A DNA stretch of 37,559 nucleotides from an uncultured Bacteroidota bacterium (GTDB taxonomy: Bacteria > Bacteroidota > Rhodothermia > Rhodothermales > Salinibacteraceae). Position numbers and translations under genes: made by a program. The notes beneath the pieces were generated by a model that worked only from the letters and a program-made list of their open reading frames with translations, ran no database searches and was not told the DNA's origin. Within the stretch, counting starts at the first letter, position 1, and every line of letters begins with the position of its first letter. The stretch is from assembly GCA_937127285.1 (NCBI GenBank), contig CAKZLV010000213.1, positions 1 to 37,559 of the forward strand, in the 5' to 3' direction. Positions 1-7,631 of the stretch are shown here, piece by piece.

Positions 1-34
1 AGAAGGAGCCTACGCGGAGAAGGAGCCTACGCGA
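1..34. repeat. 17-bp tandem duplication
   Basis: The 17-bp unit AGAAGGAGCCTACGCGG occurs twice in a row, the second copy lacking the last matching base. It lies downstream of the gvpF/L stop, in the direction of operon transcription. No gene is visible in bases 1-142. Confidence 0.7.
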
Positions 35-142
35 GGACGGGGCCCATACAAAGGGGGAGCCGACACCGAGGGGAAGCCCACACGACGGGGAAGCAGGGCG
101 ATGAGACGCTGGAATCGGGTGGCGGAACCGGACGGCCCCGTT

Positions 143-892
143 TCATCCCAGATCGACGTTCACGAAACTATAGGGAGCAATCGGGTCGGTATAGCGGATT
201 AAGAACTCGTCGCCGAAGGCGTTCGCCGCTTCCTGGACAGCGTCCTCGAACGCCGGCACGTCGTCGCGGGGAACGAGGCAGGCCAGGTTGCAGACGTCGG
301 TTTCGTCCTTCGGCTCGTCGGCCTCGATGGCACGGCACACCGGTTCGAGGTGCGAGGTGGCCGTAGACCGGTGCGCCTCTCGCTCTGCGTCGAGGAGGTT
401 TTGGAACAGCTCTCCAATCTGAATCTTGGCCTGCCGGCTCGCTTCCCCGCTCCCGCGAAAGACGTCGTCGCGCATTTCGCGGAGCTCGTCGTAGCGGTCG
501 ACGAAGTAGCTGAAGATGTCGTCGACGTTCCACTTCATCCGGAATCCGACCTCGGCGTGGCCGCGGACGCGCTCGAGCTGGCGGGCCAGGTCGTCCCGGT
601 GGTCGGATAAAAACTGAACGACCTCGTCGGTGGAATCGGCGATGACGCCGAACGCCATCGGGAGGATCGTCTGCTCCTGCATGAGGTTCTTGAGCAGCCC
701 GTGGTGCGCCTGCAGATTTCGGCGGCGGGGGCGCGGGTCGTCTTCCGGCGCCGGGCTCACCACCGCCCCGACGCCGTCGGCGTGAACCAGAGACACCGAT
801 GCGCCCTGAATGCCTTCGGCCTCGTCCAGGGGATCCGACGCCGCCAGGGCATCCGGGTCGGCGATGGCGTAGACGTATGTGCGGGAAGCCAT
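143..892 (-). CDS. gvpF: gas vesicle protein GvpF/GvpL family
   Basis: A 249-aa member of the GvpL/GvpF family, minor gas vesicle proteins thought to bind GvpA and help nucleate vesicle assembly. The N-terminus (MASRTYVYAIAD) is the typical first beta strand. The central motifs NLQAHHGLLKNL and TILPMAFGVI are hallmarks of the family, followed by a helical domain with an MKWNVDD segment. I chose the ATG at 892 rather than an upstream start that adds ten hydrophobic residues, because the family normally begins just before this strand. It is the last gene of the gvp operon seen here. Many gvp clusters carry both F and L, so a paralogue may lie beyond base 1. F and L cannot be told apart from this sequence alone. 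Confidence 0.93.
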   Translation of the reverse strand: MASRTYVYAIADPDALAASDPLDEAEGIQGASVSLVHADGVGAVVSPAPEDDPRPRRRNLQAHHGLLKNLMQEQTILPMAFGVIADSTDEVVQFLSDHRDDLARQLERVRGHAEVGFRMKWNVDDIFSYFVDRYDELREMRDDVFRGSGEASRQAKIQIGELFQNLLDAEREAHRSTATSHLEPVCRAIEADEPKDETDVCNLACLVPRDDVPAFEDAVQEAANAFGDEFLIRYTDPIAPYSFVNVDLG

Positions 893-1048
893 GGACCGGA
901 GAGCAATCAACCAGAGAAACAACGAACGGGCTCGCCGTACACCGGCGCATCCGAACCGATCGGCAGCCGTCGGTCGGCAGGAAGTCGGTCGGCGAGGGCA
1001 TGGGCGTAAACTCGTCTTCCCGCCCCTCGATCCGGCCCCGGCGGCAGA

Positions 1049-1387
1049 TCAGTACTCGTACGAAAACCCGTTGTCGTCCTCCGCATCCAGCCGGGGGTCG
1101 GTCCGGTCGTCCGGATCCGTCGGCTCCAGACCGGCCTGTTCGTAGAGGGCCTGGATTTTCTGCTCCAGCGACGCGATTTCCTGTTCGCAGGACTCCACCT
1201 GCCGCTGGAGCGAGTCTCGGATGCGCTGCTGGCGAACCTTGGCCATCTGCAGATTGGCAATCTGGACGTACACCTCGTGAGACTGGCCGGAGCGGCTGGC
1301 GTCCAGGCTGGAGGTGGGCGGGCGCGTAGACGGCGGCTTGGGCACGTCGGCGCGGGGATGGGCGCCGGTCGATCGGGTACGGCTCAT
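1049..1387 (-). CDS. small coiled-coil protein in gvp operon, GvpV-like
   Basis: A 112-aa protein between gvpN and gvpF/L. The first 35 residues are basic and proline-rich. Residues about 38-88 form one coiled coil rich in Gln, Arg and Glu, and the acidic tail ends in Tyr-Glu-Tyr. From memory, cyanobacterial GvpV has the same plan: a basic Pro-rich start, a single coiled coil and a C-terminal Glu-Tyr. I infer a GvpV-like assembly factor on that basis, not from a search. Position and strand support a gas vesicle role. It could equally be an unrelated small coiled-coil accessory protein. Confidence 0.6.
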   Translation of the reverse strand: MSRTRSTGAHPRADVPKPPSTRPPTSSLDASRSGQSHEVYVQIANLQMAKVRQQRIRDSLQRQVESCEQEIASLEQKIQALYEQAGLEPTDPDDRTDPRLDAEDDNGFSYEY

Positions 1388-1400
1388 GGCGGGCAGCAGG

Positions 1401-1430
1401 TTGGTGAAAAGCGGATCGGTGAAAAGCGGG
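1401..1430. repeat. 15-bp tandem duplication
   Basis: Two adjacent copies of a 15-bp unit with core GGTGAAAAGCGG lie just upstream of the GvpV-like gene. Confidence 0.65.
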
Positions 1431-1537
1431 TTGGGGAGGGGCAGGAGAAGCGAGTCGAGCTGTTGCGGGTGGGGCCGGGACGCCGGGGTCGGGGTCTGCT
1501 TCTCTCCCCGGGCGAGCAGGGAGCACGGCCGCTCGGG

Positions 1538-2599
1538 TCAATCGTCATCTGCGGAACCGGGCGTGCGCGAGCCGTCTCCGGACGCCGACCCGTTTGCCGA
1601 CCCCGTGGGGGGCGGGCCGGAGGCGGACCGGGGGCGGCGGAGGATGCGATCGACGGTCGATTCGATGCGATCGCGCAGGTCGTTGTCATCGTCCAGCAGC
1701 GAGCGTCGGGCCGGTCGCAGCACATCGACGCAGGCGTCGTAGAAGAGACGGTTACCGGGCTCGATGTCTTCTTCTCGCCCGGAAAAGACGCGGGACAGCA
1801 CGATGGCCGCCCGAACGGACGGTCCGTCGTCGCTTCCGTCCATCGACCGGACGGCGCGCACGATGTCGACGATCCGCGCGGCCTTCTGCGCCGAGATGTT
1901 CGAGCGGGACTGAGCAATTCGAATCTCGGTCTCGCGCGTCTGGTAGTCGAGCTCGATGGTGATCAAGCGGTCCAGCAGCGCGCTCTGCGTCCGGTGCGTG
2001 CCGGCGTACTCTTCGGTGTTCGACGTGAAGATGGCGCGGAAGTCGGGGTGAACGCGAATGTAGCCGTCTCCGCCGCCGGAGCGCGTGGGCAGATTCAGGA
2101 TGCGCTCCTCCAGAATGCTGAGCAGGACGTTGTTCGCCTCGGCGCGAGAGCGCGTGAACTCGTCGTAGATAAGCGTGTAGCCCTCGCGGCAGGCCTTGGC
2201 CAGGCGGTTTTCCTCCCACATTTTCTTCACCTGCTCGTCGGTCTTCAGGACCGAGCGGATGAAGTTGTCAACCACCTTCGACTTCCGGTAGCCGACCTCG
2301 CTCCCGACGAGATCGGAGCGCGCGTACTCATCGTCTCCATGCAGGAGCACGGCCGGTTGCCCGAGTTGGGCGGCGACGTGGAAGGCGAGGCTGGTCTTTC
2401 CCGTGCCCGCCACCCCGGTGAAGTGAACGGGGTAGCCGGCGTCCATGTAGGCGAGGGCGCGGGTCGAAACCTGCTTAATCTCCGGCGTGACGACGAACTC
2501 GTCGCTCGGCTGCGGATGGAACGCGTCCTGCCGGTCCTGAACGCGAACGGAGACGGGCGTGTGAGACGAGGAAGCGGCCATCGGCGGTCGGGCAGTCAT
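1538..2599 (-). CDS. gvpN: gas vesicle AAA ATPase GvpN
   Basis: A 353-aa MoxR-type AAA+ ATPase. GvpN is needed for full-size gas vesicles and probably acts as an ATP-driven chaperone of assembly. Walker A (GVAGTGKTS) is at residues 62-70. Walker B (LIYDEFTRS) lies near residue 150, followed by an LLSILEE segment, the sensor-1 segment AIFTSNTEEYAGTH and an ALLDRL arginine-finger region. The C-terminal 50 residues are a Gly/Ser/Asp/Pro tail not usual in the family. Several Met codons lie near the start (2599, 2581) with no Shine-Dalgarno sequence to decide. It sits 339 bp downstream of gvpA, behind a terminator hairpin, so it is probably expressed at a lower level than gvpA. Confidence 0.94.
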   Translation of the reverse strand: MTARPPMAASSSHTPVSVRVQDRQDAFHPQPSDEFVVTPEIKQVSTRALAYMDAGYPVHFTGVAGTGKTSLAFHVAAQLGQPAVLLHGDDEYARSDLVGSEVGYRKSKVVDNFIRSVLKTDEQVKKMWEENRLAKACREGYTLIYDEFTRSRAEANNVLLSILEERILNLPTRSGGGDGYIRVHPDFRAIFTSNTEEYAGTHRTQSALLDRLITIELDYQTRETEIRIAQSRSNISAQKAARIVDIVRAVRSMDGSDDGPSVRAAIVLSRVFSGREEDIEPGNRLFYDACVDVLRPARRSLLDDDNDLRDRIESTVDRILRRPRSASGPPPTGSANGSASGDGSRTPGSADDD

Positions 2600-2861
2600 G
2601 GCGAAAAACGACGGAGTCCGGTTCGCCTCCGGACCCGGGGTGTAGATGAAAGGGCGGGCGGGGACACACGTTTCGGGGCGGGATGTCTGGGCCGGTCGCC
2701 CCCACCTTCTCCGGCGGCGCCTCCGACATACGAAAGGAGAGCCGGACTCCCGCCGGATCGCCCCGACAGACCGAGGCGATGCGGGGCCGGCCCTCCTTCG
2801 GCAGGGAAGGGATCGACGCGGTGCCCATCGGGCGATGATCCCGGCGGGAAGCGAAAGTCCC

Positions 2862-2901
2862 GAGCCGTAGACCCGAGCCGTAAAAACGAAGCCGTAAAAA
2901 C
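2862..2901. repeat. 13-14 bp unit, three copies
   Basis: Three adjacent copies of a GAGCCGTA(A/G)A-type unit of 13, 13 and 14 bp. On the minus strand the copies supply two T-rich tracts just after the gvpA terminator stem. Confidence 0.65.
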
Positions 2902-2936
2902 GAAACGGGCCGGGCAAAGCGTCCATCCCGGCCGGT
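2890..2936 (-). terminator. intrinsic terminator after gvpA
   Basis: Bases 2905-2914 and 2927-2936 form a 10-bp GC stem with one mismatch and a 12-nt loop. On the minus strand, two bases after the gvpA stop codon, the stem is followed by TTCGTTTTTACGG. This is a convincing Rho-independent terminator. It would leave an abundant short gvpA message with only read-through into gvpN. Confidence 0.65.
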
Positions 2937-2938
2937 CG

Positions 2939-3163
2939 TTACGACGCAGACGGGGCCGCCGCCGTTGCCGTCAGGCCGATGCCCTCGGCGTACTTCAGGT
3001 ACGTTTCGACGGACGCCACGACCACACGCGCCTCGATCGAGACGAGCTCGATGCCGACGAGCGACACCCGAGCAAACGCGTCGATGACAATTCCTTTGTC
3101 GAGAATGCGGTCGACCACTTCGGCCAGACCGCTTGCATCGGTGGATTTTTGCACTTCAGCCAT
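2939..3163 (-). CDS. gvpA: gas vesicle structural protein GvpA
   Basis: GvpA, 74 aa, is the main structural protein that polymerises into the ribs of the vesicle wall. The sequence is canonical: an [16 protein letters not shown] helix, the beta segment with VSLVGIEL, and [17 protein letters not shown]. The tail ends in an Ala/Ser/Pro run. The start at 3163 gives the normal GvpA length and is preceded by GAGG nine bases upstream, one of the few clear Shine-Dalgarno sequences in the window. It is the only classical gvpA here and has its own 457-bp leader and a terminator, so it looks built for strong separate expression. Confidence 0.97.
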   Translation of the reverse strand: MAEVQKSTDASGLAEVVDRILDKGIVIDAFARVSLVGIELVSIEARVVVASVETYLKYAEGIGLTATAAAPSAS

Positions 3164-3620
3164 AAGAAAGTACCTCGTGTTTGATTGAGTGAATAAGCGC
3201 GATGAACAGCGCAAGACGTGCGTCGGCCGTGCGATGCAGCGCCGACGAGCCCGAAAGCTCCGGGGCCAACGGCGATTCGAGCGGCCATCGCTCGATATGA
3301 AGTCGATTGGATCGTGATCCCGCCGTGCCCTGTCAGCCGGGCGGCATCTGCCGCGTCGACGAGAGGGCGTCGGCGAGAGGGAAGCGTCGATCCGGGGTGG
3401 GGCGAGCAGCACCGGACGGCCGCCGAAGCAACAAGCCCTGTGCCCTCGACCGCATCGGTTGAACCACCCCACAAAGAACATCCCGGCCTCGACCGCCCGG
3501 CGGTGCACCGGCCGCATTGTTCGGTGTCTTCACGTTTACTTCGTACCCGGCCGGGCGAGGGGTCGGCTGCCGGGCGATCCTCCCGGAGAGTTCGGCCCGG
3601 AGAGTTCGGCCCGCACCGCC
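3164..3620 (-). promoter_or_regulatory. gvpA upstream region
   Basis: A 457-bp gap between gvpJ and gvpA, by far the longest upstream region of a gene inside the operon. It probably carries the gvpA promoter. I could not pick out a convincing -35/-10 pair. It contains the SD-like GAGG next to gvpA and a 14-bp duplication at 3585-3612. The regulatory role is inferred from position. Confidence 0.4.
3585..3612. repeat. 14-bp perfect tandem duplication
   Basis: GGAGAGTTCGGCCC occurs twice without interruption, between the gvpJ stop and the gvpA leader. Confidence 0.75.
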
Positions 3621-4049
3621 TCAGTCCGCGCCCCCCGCGTCGTTCCCTGTCGTATCGTTACCAGCGTCGCCGGCCAGCCGGTCGAGGCGCTGTTCCATGC
3701 TGGCAAGCCGCTCGTTGAGAGCGGCGAGCTGCCGGGCCGTCTCCGCCCCGTCGTCTTCCGTTCCTTTGTTTCCTGTTCCGTCGTCTTCCGCTCCGGCCGA
3801 GGACGGCGGCGCCCCCTCGCCCAGACGCTGTCCGTGCCCGGCGTTGAGATAGTCGGCATCCTTCCACCAGTCCATTCCCATCTCCTGGGCTTTATCGACC
3901 GAGCAGATGATGAGGCGGATCTGGATGGTGAGGAGTTCGACGTCGTTGAGGTTGACCCGGATGTCCCCGGCCACTACAACGCCGGTTTCGAGCACGCGCT
4001 CGAGGATGTCGGCAAGGGTATCGGACTGCGGGAGGCGAGACGGAGCCAT
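3621..4049 (-). CDS. gvpJ: gas vesicle protein GvpJ (GvpA family)
   Basis: A 142-aa GvpA-family protein. Residues 8-70 follow the GvpA fold (LADILERVLETGVVVAGDIRV, here split after ETG, then VELLTIQIRLIICSVDKAQEMG), with the WWKDADYL extension characteristic of GvpJ. A variable acidic Gly/Glu linker is followed by a short amphipathic helix (residues about 107-127) containing LAALNERLASMEQRLDRL, which could self-associate or bind another Gvp. GvpJ is a minor assembly protein thought to sit at vesicle tips. The C-terminal coiled coil makes it longer than a minimal GvpJ. Confidence 0.9.
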   Translation of the reverse strand: MAPSRLPQSDTLADILERVLETGVVVAGDIRVNLNDVELLTIQIRLIICSVDKAQEMGMDWWKDADYLNAGHGQRLGEGAPPSSAGAEDDGTGNKGTEDDGAETARQLAALNERLASMEQRLDRLAGDAGNDTTGNDAGGAD

Positions 4050-4187
4050 GGCTGGGAGGCGGGGAAAGGGATTCGAGGGAGGGGCCGCGGGGCCGGTCGA
4101 ACAGCGGCGGGGCGAACGTCGAGAGGGCCGGTGTGCCGTTCGGCCTGCTGCCGGGGGCGGATGCGGTCGGTTCCGGCAGCGGTCCGC

Positions 4188-4598
4188 TCAGCGGTCGTCG
4201 ACGGTGTGGACCGCCCCCAGGGGGAGATCGAGATCTGCGGGGTCGATATTGAACGCCTCGCAGAGGTCGTCGATGGTTTCGGCCTGCCGCTTGAGGGTAA
4301 GGCCGACCCGCTCGATCTCCTCCTCCGTCAGACGCCCGGTTTCCATCCGCCGGATGGCCTGCTTCTCCAGCACATCGTGCAGAAGCTGCACGAGCGACAG
4401 GACGAGGCGGGCGAGGCCGTTGGCCGGCTCCTCCTCGGACGGGGGGCCCCCCGGCTCGTCGCCGGAGGCCCCGAGTTCGATGCGCCGGACGGACGTCGCC
4501 AAATCATCGAGCCGGGCGTCGATCGAGGCCTCATCTGTGCTCTGGGCGGAGGAGCCGCCGCGCGAGCCGGGCGAGGACGCAGCGGTCTGCTCAGACAT
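4188..4598 (-). CDS. gvpK: gas vesicle protein GvpK
   Basis: A 136-aa GvpK protein, a conserved minor component needed for assembly. The first 50 residues are a low-complexity Ser/Gly/Ala/Glu leader. The family domain follows, with LARLVLSLVQLLHDVLEKQ, the RRMETGRLTEEEIERVG core and a final LCEAFNIDPADLDLPLG. All of these are typical of GvpK. The ATG at 4598 removes an upstream Arg-rich extension. An AGGTG lies three bases before it, closer than a normal Shine-Dalgarno site. Confidence 0.93.
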   Translation of the reverse strand: MSEQTAASSPGSRGGSSAQSTDEASIDARLDDLATSVRRIELGASGDEPGGPPSEEEPANGLARLVLSLVQLLHDVLEKQAIRRMETGRLTEEEIERVGLTLKRQAETIDDLCEAFNIDPADLDLPLGAVHTVDDR

Positions 4599-4834
4599 AA
4601 CACCTGGGGATGGATCGAAACGAAGAAAACGAAACGGGAGGTCGGGGCAGTCCCGTGAAGGCCTCCGTCCGCAGATGCCCCTCCTGCGGATGCATCCCCC
4701 GTCGTGCATCGCCCCGTGGATCTATCGCCCTGCAGGTGCCCCGCCCTGTGGATGTATCACCCTGTGGGTCCAGCACAAATCGGGCCATCGACTCCGTCCC
4801 GATCCGGGCGGACGGCGGCGGGGCGCAGGATGGA
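4599..4834. repeat. degenerate repeats between gvpK and the GvpM/S gene
   Basis: A 236-bp gap whose centre (about 4675-4765) is built from degenerate copies of a unit like CCCTGTGGATGTATCGCC. No gene is seen in it. Confidence 0.45.
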
Positions 4835-5035
4835 TCAGTCGAATGCGGCCGGGGGGTCGAGGTCTCGGTCGATGGCGCGGTCGATGGAACTCAGAACCAC
4901 GCGTAGATCGAGGTAGAGGAGGTCCACATCCGCCACCGAAATCACGACGTCGCCGCGAATCACCGCGCCACGGTGCAGCACGCGGTCAAGAGCTTCGGCA
5001 AGTTCGACGTTCGACAAGCGGGCGGAGCGAGACAT
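4835..5035 (-). CDS. small GvpA-family protein (GvpM/GvpS type)
   Basis: A 66-aa GvpA-family protein. It keeps the family core (ELAEALDRVLHRGAVIRGDV, then VADVDLLYLDLRVVLSSIDRA in two parts) but lacks the GvpJ tail. Proteins of this size beside gvpK are usually called GvpM in archaea or GvpS in Bacillus, and are minor assembly proteins. I chose the ATG at 5035; an in-frame GTG at 5062 would add nine residues. Neither start has a Shine-Dalgarno sequence. The exact letter name cannot be settled from this window. Confidence 0.87.
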   Translation of the reverse strand: MSRSARLSNVELAEALDRVLHRGAVIRGDVVISVADVDLLYLDLRVVLSSIDRAIDRDLDPPAAFD

Positions 5036-5138
5036 AGAGCGGCCGTCAGAGGAAACAGTCACGAAGGAATCGTCAAACGAAGCAGCCGAGGACGCGGGCA
5101 GCGGGGCAGGTGGCGAACGTCCGGCGGTCGGCGGGAGA

Positions 5139-7061
5139 TCACTCCCGGCGGTTGTAGAGCCGGTTTCCGAGGTGGCGGAGATCCCGCGCGCCGCGCGGGG
5201 GACGCCCTTCCGAGACGAGCGTCATCGGCACGTCGCGGAACACGCGGCGGTAGCGGCGGAGGACGGCAGCGTCCGCGCGTCGCCGGGACGGGGGCGCGGT
5301 GGCGGCCGCCACCCGGTTGACGACGAGCGCCGCGAGCCCGGCGTTGTGCTCTGCCGCCGACCGGCGAAGGTCGTCCATCTCCGCGACCGCCATGGCCGTC
5401 GGGATCGTGACGCCGAGGACGCTGGCCGTGCCGGTCCGAAAGAGCGACCGTAGAGCCTTCACCTGCTTCGACAGACGGACGAGGCGGTCAACCAGGTCGG
5501 GCAGCCGGACGATGTGCCGGTGATCGCGAAGAATGCGAAAGAACGTGCGGATCCAGGTGCCGAAGACCGTCGGCATTTCCAGAAGCCGGACGAAGTGGCC
5601 GGTCGGGGCCGTATCCAGCACACACATATCGTAACGGTCTTCGTCCAGAAATTCCATCACGGCGATCCAGCCCATCACCTCGTCGATTCCGGGCGGCGCC
5701 AGGCTCATGAGAGACTCCGTCACTCGCCGATCGTGCGTGAGATCGACGTTCGGGCCGCCGGCGTCCCGAAAGAAGGCCCGGACCTCCTGCCCGTAGGCGG
5801 CGCGGAGCGCCTCAAACCGGCCGGCGGCGTCCACCTCGACGGCATCCAGGCCCTTGGCAACGGGCGTGGGGTCATCGGAGAGCTCGGCGTCGAGGGCGGC
5901 CGCAAGAGAGTGCGCCGGATCGGTCGACGCAAGCAAGACGGCCTGGTCGCCGGAGGCCGACCGGGCAAGCCGGAGCGCTGTGGCCGAGGCCACGGTCGTT
6001 TTTCCGACGCCGCCCTTCCCCGCTACCAGCAGAAGGTCGGCAGCCGGCGGGCGGAGCGGGGCGTGCACCTGCGGCACCGGGCGGGCCGACCGCGTCCGGC
6101 ACGGTGCAGCCACGGGCGGAGAGGGATCCGCGGGGAGCGGCCGCGCCTGGTCCCACACTGCAGCCAGCCGGTCGACCCCCCGAATCTCTGTATCCGCCTC
6201 CGGGAGAATCCAGACCTCCGGGTCGGTTCCAGAAACGGACGCCCGCAACGTGCGAATCGCCTGGGTCTGCGCGCCGTCGTCTTCCCGCCATCGGTTCACC
6301 ACCAGGCCGGCGACCGACACGGATCGGTCGCGCAGGGCCTCGACGAGGCGACGCGTCTCCGCCTCTACGACCGGCTCGGCCTGCGTTACGACCACGAACC
6401 GGCACCGGGACGCGGTGCGAAGAAGTGCGTGCACGCGGTCGGTTCGTTCGTTCAGGGTGTTCACGAACCGATCGAGGTCGTCCGGTTCGGTTCCCCCGCC
6501 GAACACCGAGCGCATCGTGCGGTGCTTCTCCAGCAGCAAGTCCAGGAAGTCGACCCAGCGAGCAAACTGATCCGGCGTGTCCAGCAGCCGCAGGGTGTGG
6601 CCGGTCGGCGCGGTGTCGACGACGACCAGTTCGCGCTCGGACGTCGCGTCGGGCGTCGGGCGGTCGGCCAGGTCGGCCAGGCGCAGAAAGGCCATGACCT
6701 CGTCCATTCCCGGCAATGACAGATCGAGGAGTTGCCGGATGGCTTCCTCATCGAAGAGCGACCCGCGGTCGACGATTTCGAAGAGCGTCTCCCGATAGGC
6801 CGACCGGAAGTCGTCCAGTTCCGCCTCGGCATCGAGTTCTTCAACGGTCAGCGACGCCGGCAGGTCGTCCGGATCGTCCACCGCCAGGCTGTCGGTCAGC
6901 GAGTGGGCGGGATCTGTGGAGAGCAGGCGGACCGGTTGCCTGCGGGATCGATGCAGAGCCGTTGCCGCAGCGCAGGTCGTCTTGCCCACACCGCCTTTCC
7001 CCCCGAAAAACAGGAGGTCGACGTCCGCACGCAGAAAAGACGGGAGGGCGGAGCGGGACAT
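5139..7061 (-). CDS. double-domain ArsA/Get3-like ATPase
   Basis: A 640-aa P-loop ATPase made of two homologous halves, like ArsA. The deviant Walker A GKGGVGKTT appears near residue 21 and again near residue 350. Each half also has the STDPAHSL segment and the switch motif DTAPTGH with a nearby RLL. The three metalloid-binding cysteines of plasmid ArsA are missing: the matching regions read LSLPGMDEVMAF, RLLDTPDQFARW and LAPPGIDEVMGW, none with Cys. No arsB, arsD or arsR is nearby. A role as arsenite pump is therefore unlikely. Lying between gvpG and a gvpA paralogue, it may be a Get3-like chaperone for hydrophobic Gvp proteins; that is inference. The start at 7061 was chosen because the P-loop then lies about 20 residues in. 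Confidence 0.9.
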   Translation of the reverse strand: MSRSALPSFLRADVDLLFFGGKGGVGKTTCAAATALHRSRRQPVRLLSTDPAHSLTDSLAVDDPDDLPASLTVEELDAEAELDDFRSAYRETLFEIVDRGSLFDEEAIRQLLDLSLPGMDEVMAFLRLADLADRPTPDATSERELVVVDTAPTGHTLRLLDTPDQFARWVDFLDLLLEKHRTMRSVFGGGTEPDDLDRFVNTLNERTDRVHALLRTASRCRFVVVTQAEPVVEAETRRLVEALRDRSVSVAGLVVNRWREDDGAQTQAIRTLRASVSGTDPEVWILPEADTEIRGVDRLAAVWDQARPLPADPSPPVAAPCRTRSARPVPQVHAPLRPPAADLLLVAGKGGVGKTTVASATALRLARSASGDQAVLLASTDPAHSLAAALDAELSDDPTPVAKGLDAVEVDAAGRFEALRAAYGQEVRAFFRDAGGPNVDLTHDRRVTESLMSLAPPGIDEVMGWIAVMEFLDEDRYDMCVLDTAPTGHFVRLLEMPTVFGTWIRTFFRILRDHRHIVRLPDLVDRLVRLSKQVKALRSLFRTGTASVLGVTIPTAMAVAEMDDLRRSAAEHNAGLAALVVNRVAAATAPPSRRRADAAVLRRYRRVFRDVPMTLVSEGRPPRGARDLRHLGNRLYNRRE

Positions 7062-7203
7062 GGCAGAAACGAGACGCGAAAGACGAATGGCGCGAGCAAG
7101 GCGCAAAAGACGGGGCGACCGGGCCGGGCACGGTGGGTCCGGACGCGGAGCAAGAGGTCTGTGCCTCCTCGTCCTCGGCAGACGGTTGTTCGGAGTGCGC
7201 CGT

Positions 7204-7461
7204 CTACGCCGGGCCGTCGTCGTCGAGCGTCTGCTCCGCTTCGCGGAGCGCGTCCAGCCGGTCGAGAATCTCCTCCTCCCGGCGGTCGAACGTCTCTTCG
7301 CTGATGTCTCCCAGTTCGAGCTGCATGTAAAGATCGTTCAGCTCGTCGCGGAGCGCTTGGCGCTCGTTCTCGACCTCTTCCTCCGCGGCGTCGTAGACGG
7401 CCTGCGCAACGAACGTCAGTCCCCGAAACGGGGCCAGGAAGATGTCGTCGATGAGAAACAT
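7204..7461 (-). CDS. gvpG: gas vesicle protein GvpG
   Basis: An 85-aa GvpG, a small helical assembly factor. It begins with MFLIDDIFLAPFRGLTFVA, the typical N-terminus of the family, and continues as a charged helix with LRDELNDLYMQLELGDISEE and a REEEILDRLDAL end. The length matches the family. No Shine-Dalgarno sequence is seen. A direct repeat of the TGATCA palindrome lies 14-36 bases upstream. Confidence 0.95.
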   Translation of the reverse strand: MFLIDDIFLAPFRGLTFVAQAVYDAAEEEVENERQALRDELNDLYMQLELGDISEETFDRREEEILDRLDALREAEQTLDDDGPA

Positions 7462-7474
7462 GAGAGGCGCTGGT

Positions 7475-7497
7475 AGTTGATCAGGGCAGTTGATCAG
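7475..7497. repeat. AGTTGATCAG direct repeat, 13-bp period
   Basis: Two copies of AGTTGATCAG, each containing the palindrome TGATCA, spaced 13 bp apart just upstream of gvpG. This could be a small tandem duplication or a pair of operator half-sites. Confidence 0.45.
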
Positions 7498-7631
7498 AAT
7501 GCGTTCAAATCCGGTCGGGTCCTACGCCCCACGTCGCGCCCTCCATGTCGCCTCCACGCGCCCTCCCGCATCCGCTCCCCGGCCCACAGGGTTCCCGATT
7601 CGAAAGGTTCTCACCTCACGACCTTTGCGGC

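Larger units (their letters stand above)
2600..2938. other. gvpA-gvpN intergenic region
   Basis: A 339-bp gap. The part next to gvpA holds a terminator hairpin and a repeat of a 13-14 bp unit (GAGCCGTAAAAAC) at 2862-2901. I see no gene or clear promoter in the remainder. Confidence 0.6.

Noticed and set aside
1277-3184. 635-codon plus-strand open frame
   Set aside because: It lies opposite gvpN and gvpA, both clearly real. The product has no family features and follows the antisense codon pattern.
3190-3250. Sigma-54 promoter upstream of gvpA
   Set aside because: GG and TTGC elements occur on the minus strand, but their spacing (14 bases between GG and GC) does not fit the -24/-12 pattern.
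5139-7061. Arsenite efflux operon
   Set aside because: The ATPase lacks the metalloid cysteines and there are no arsB, arsC, arsD or arsR genes nearby.
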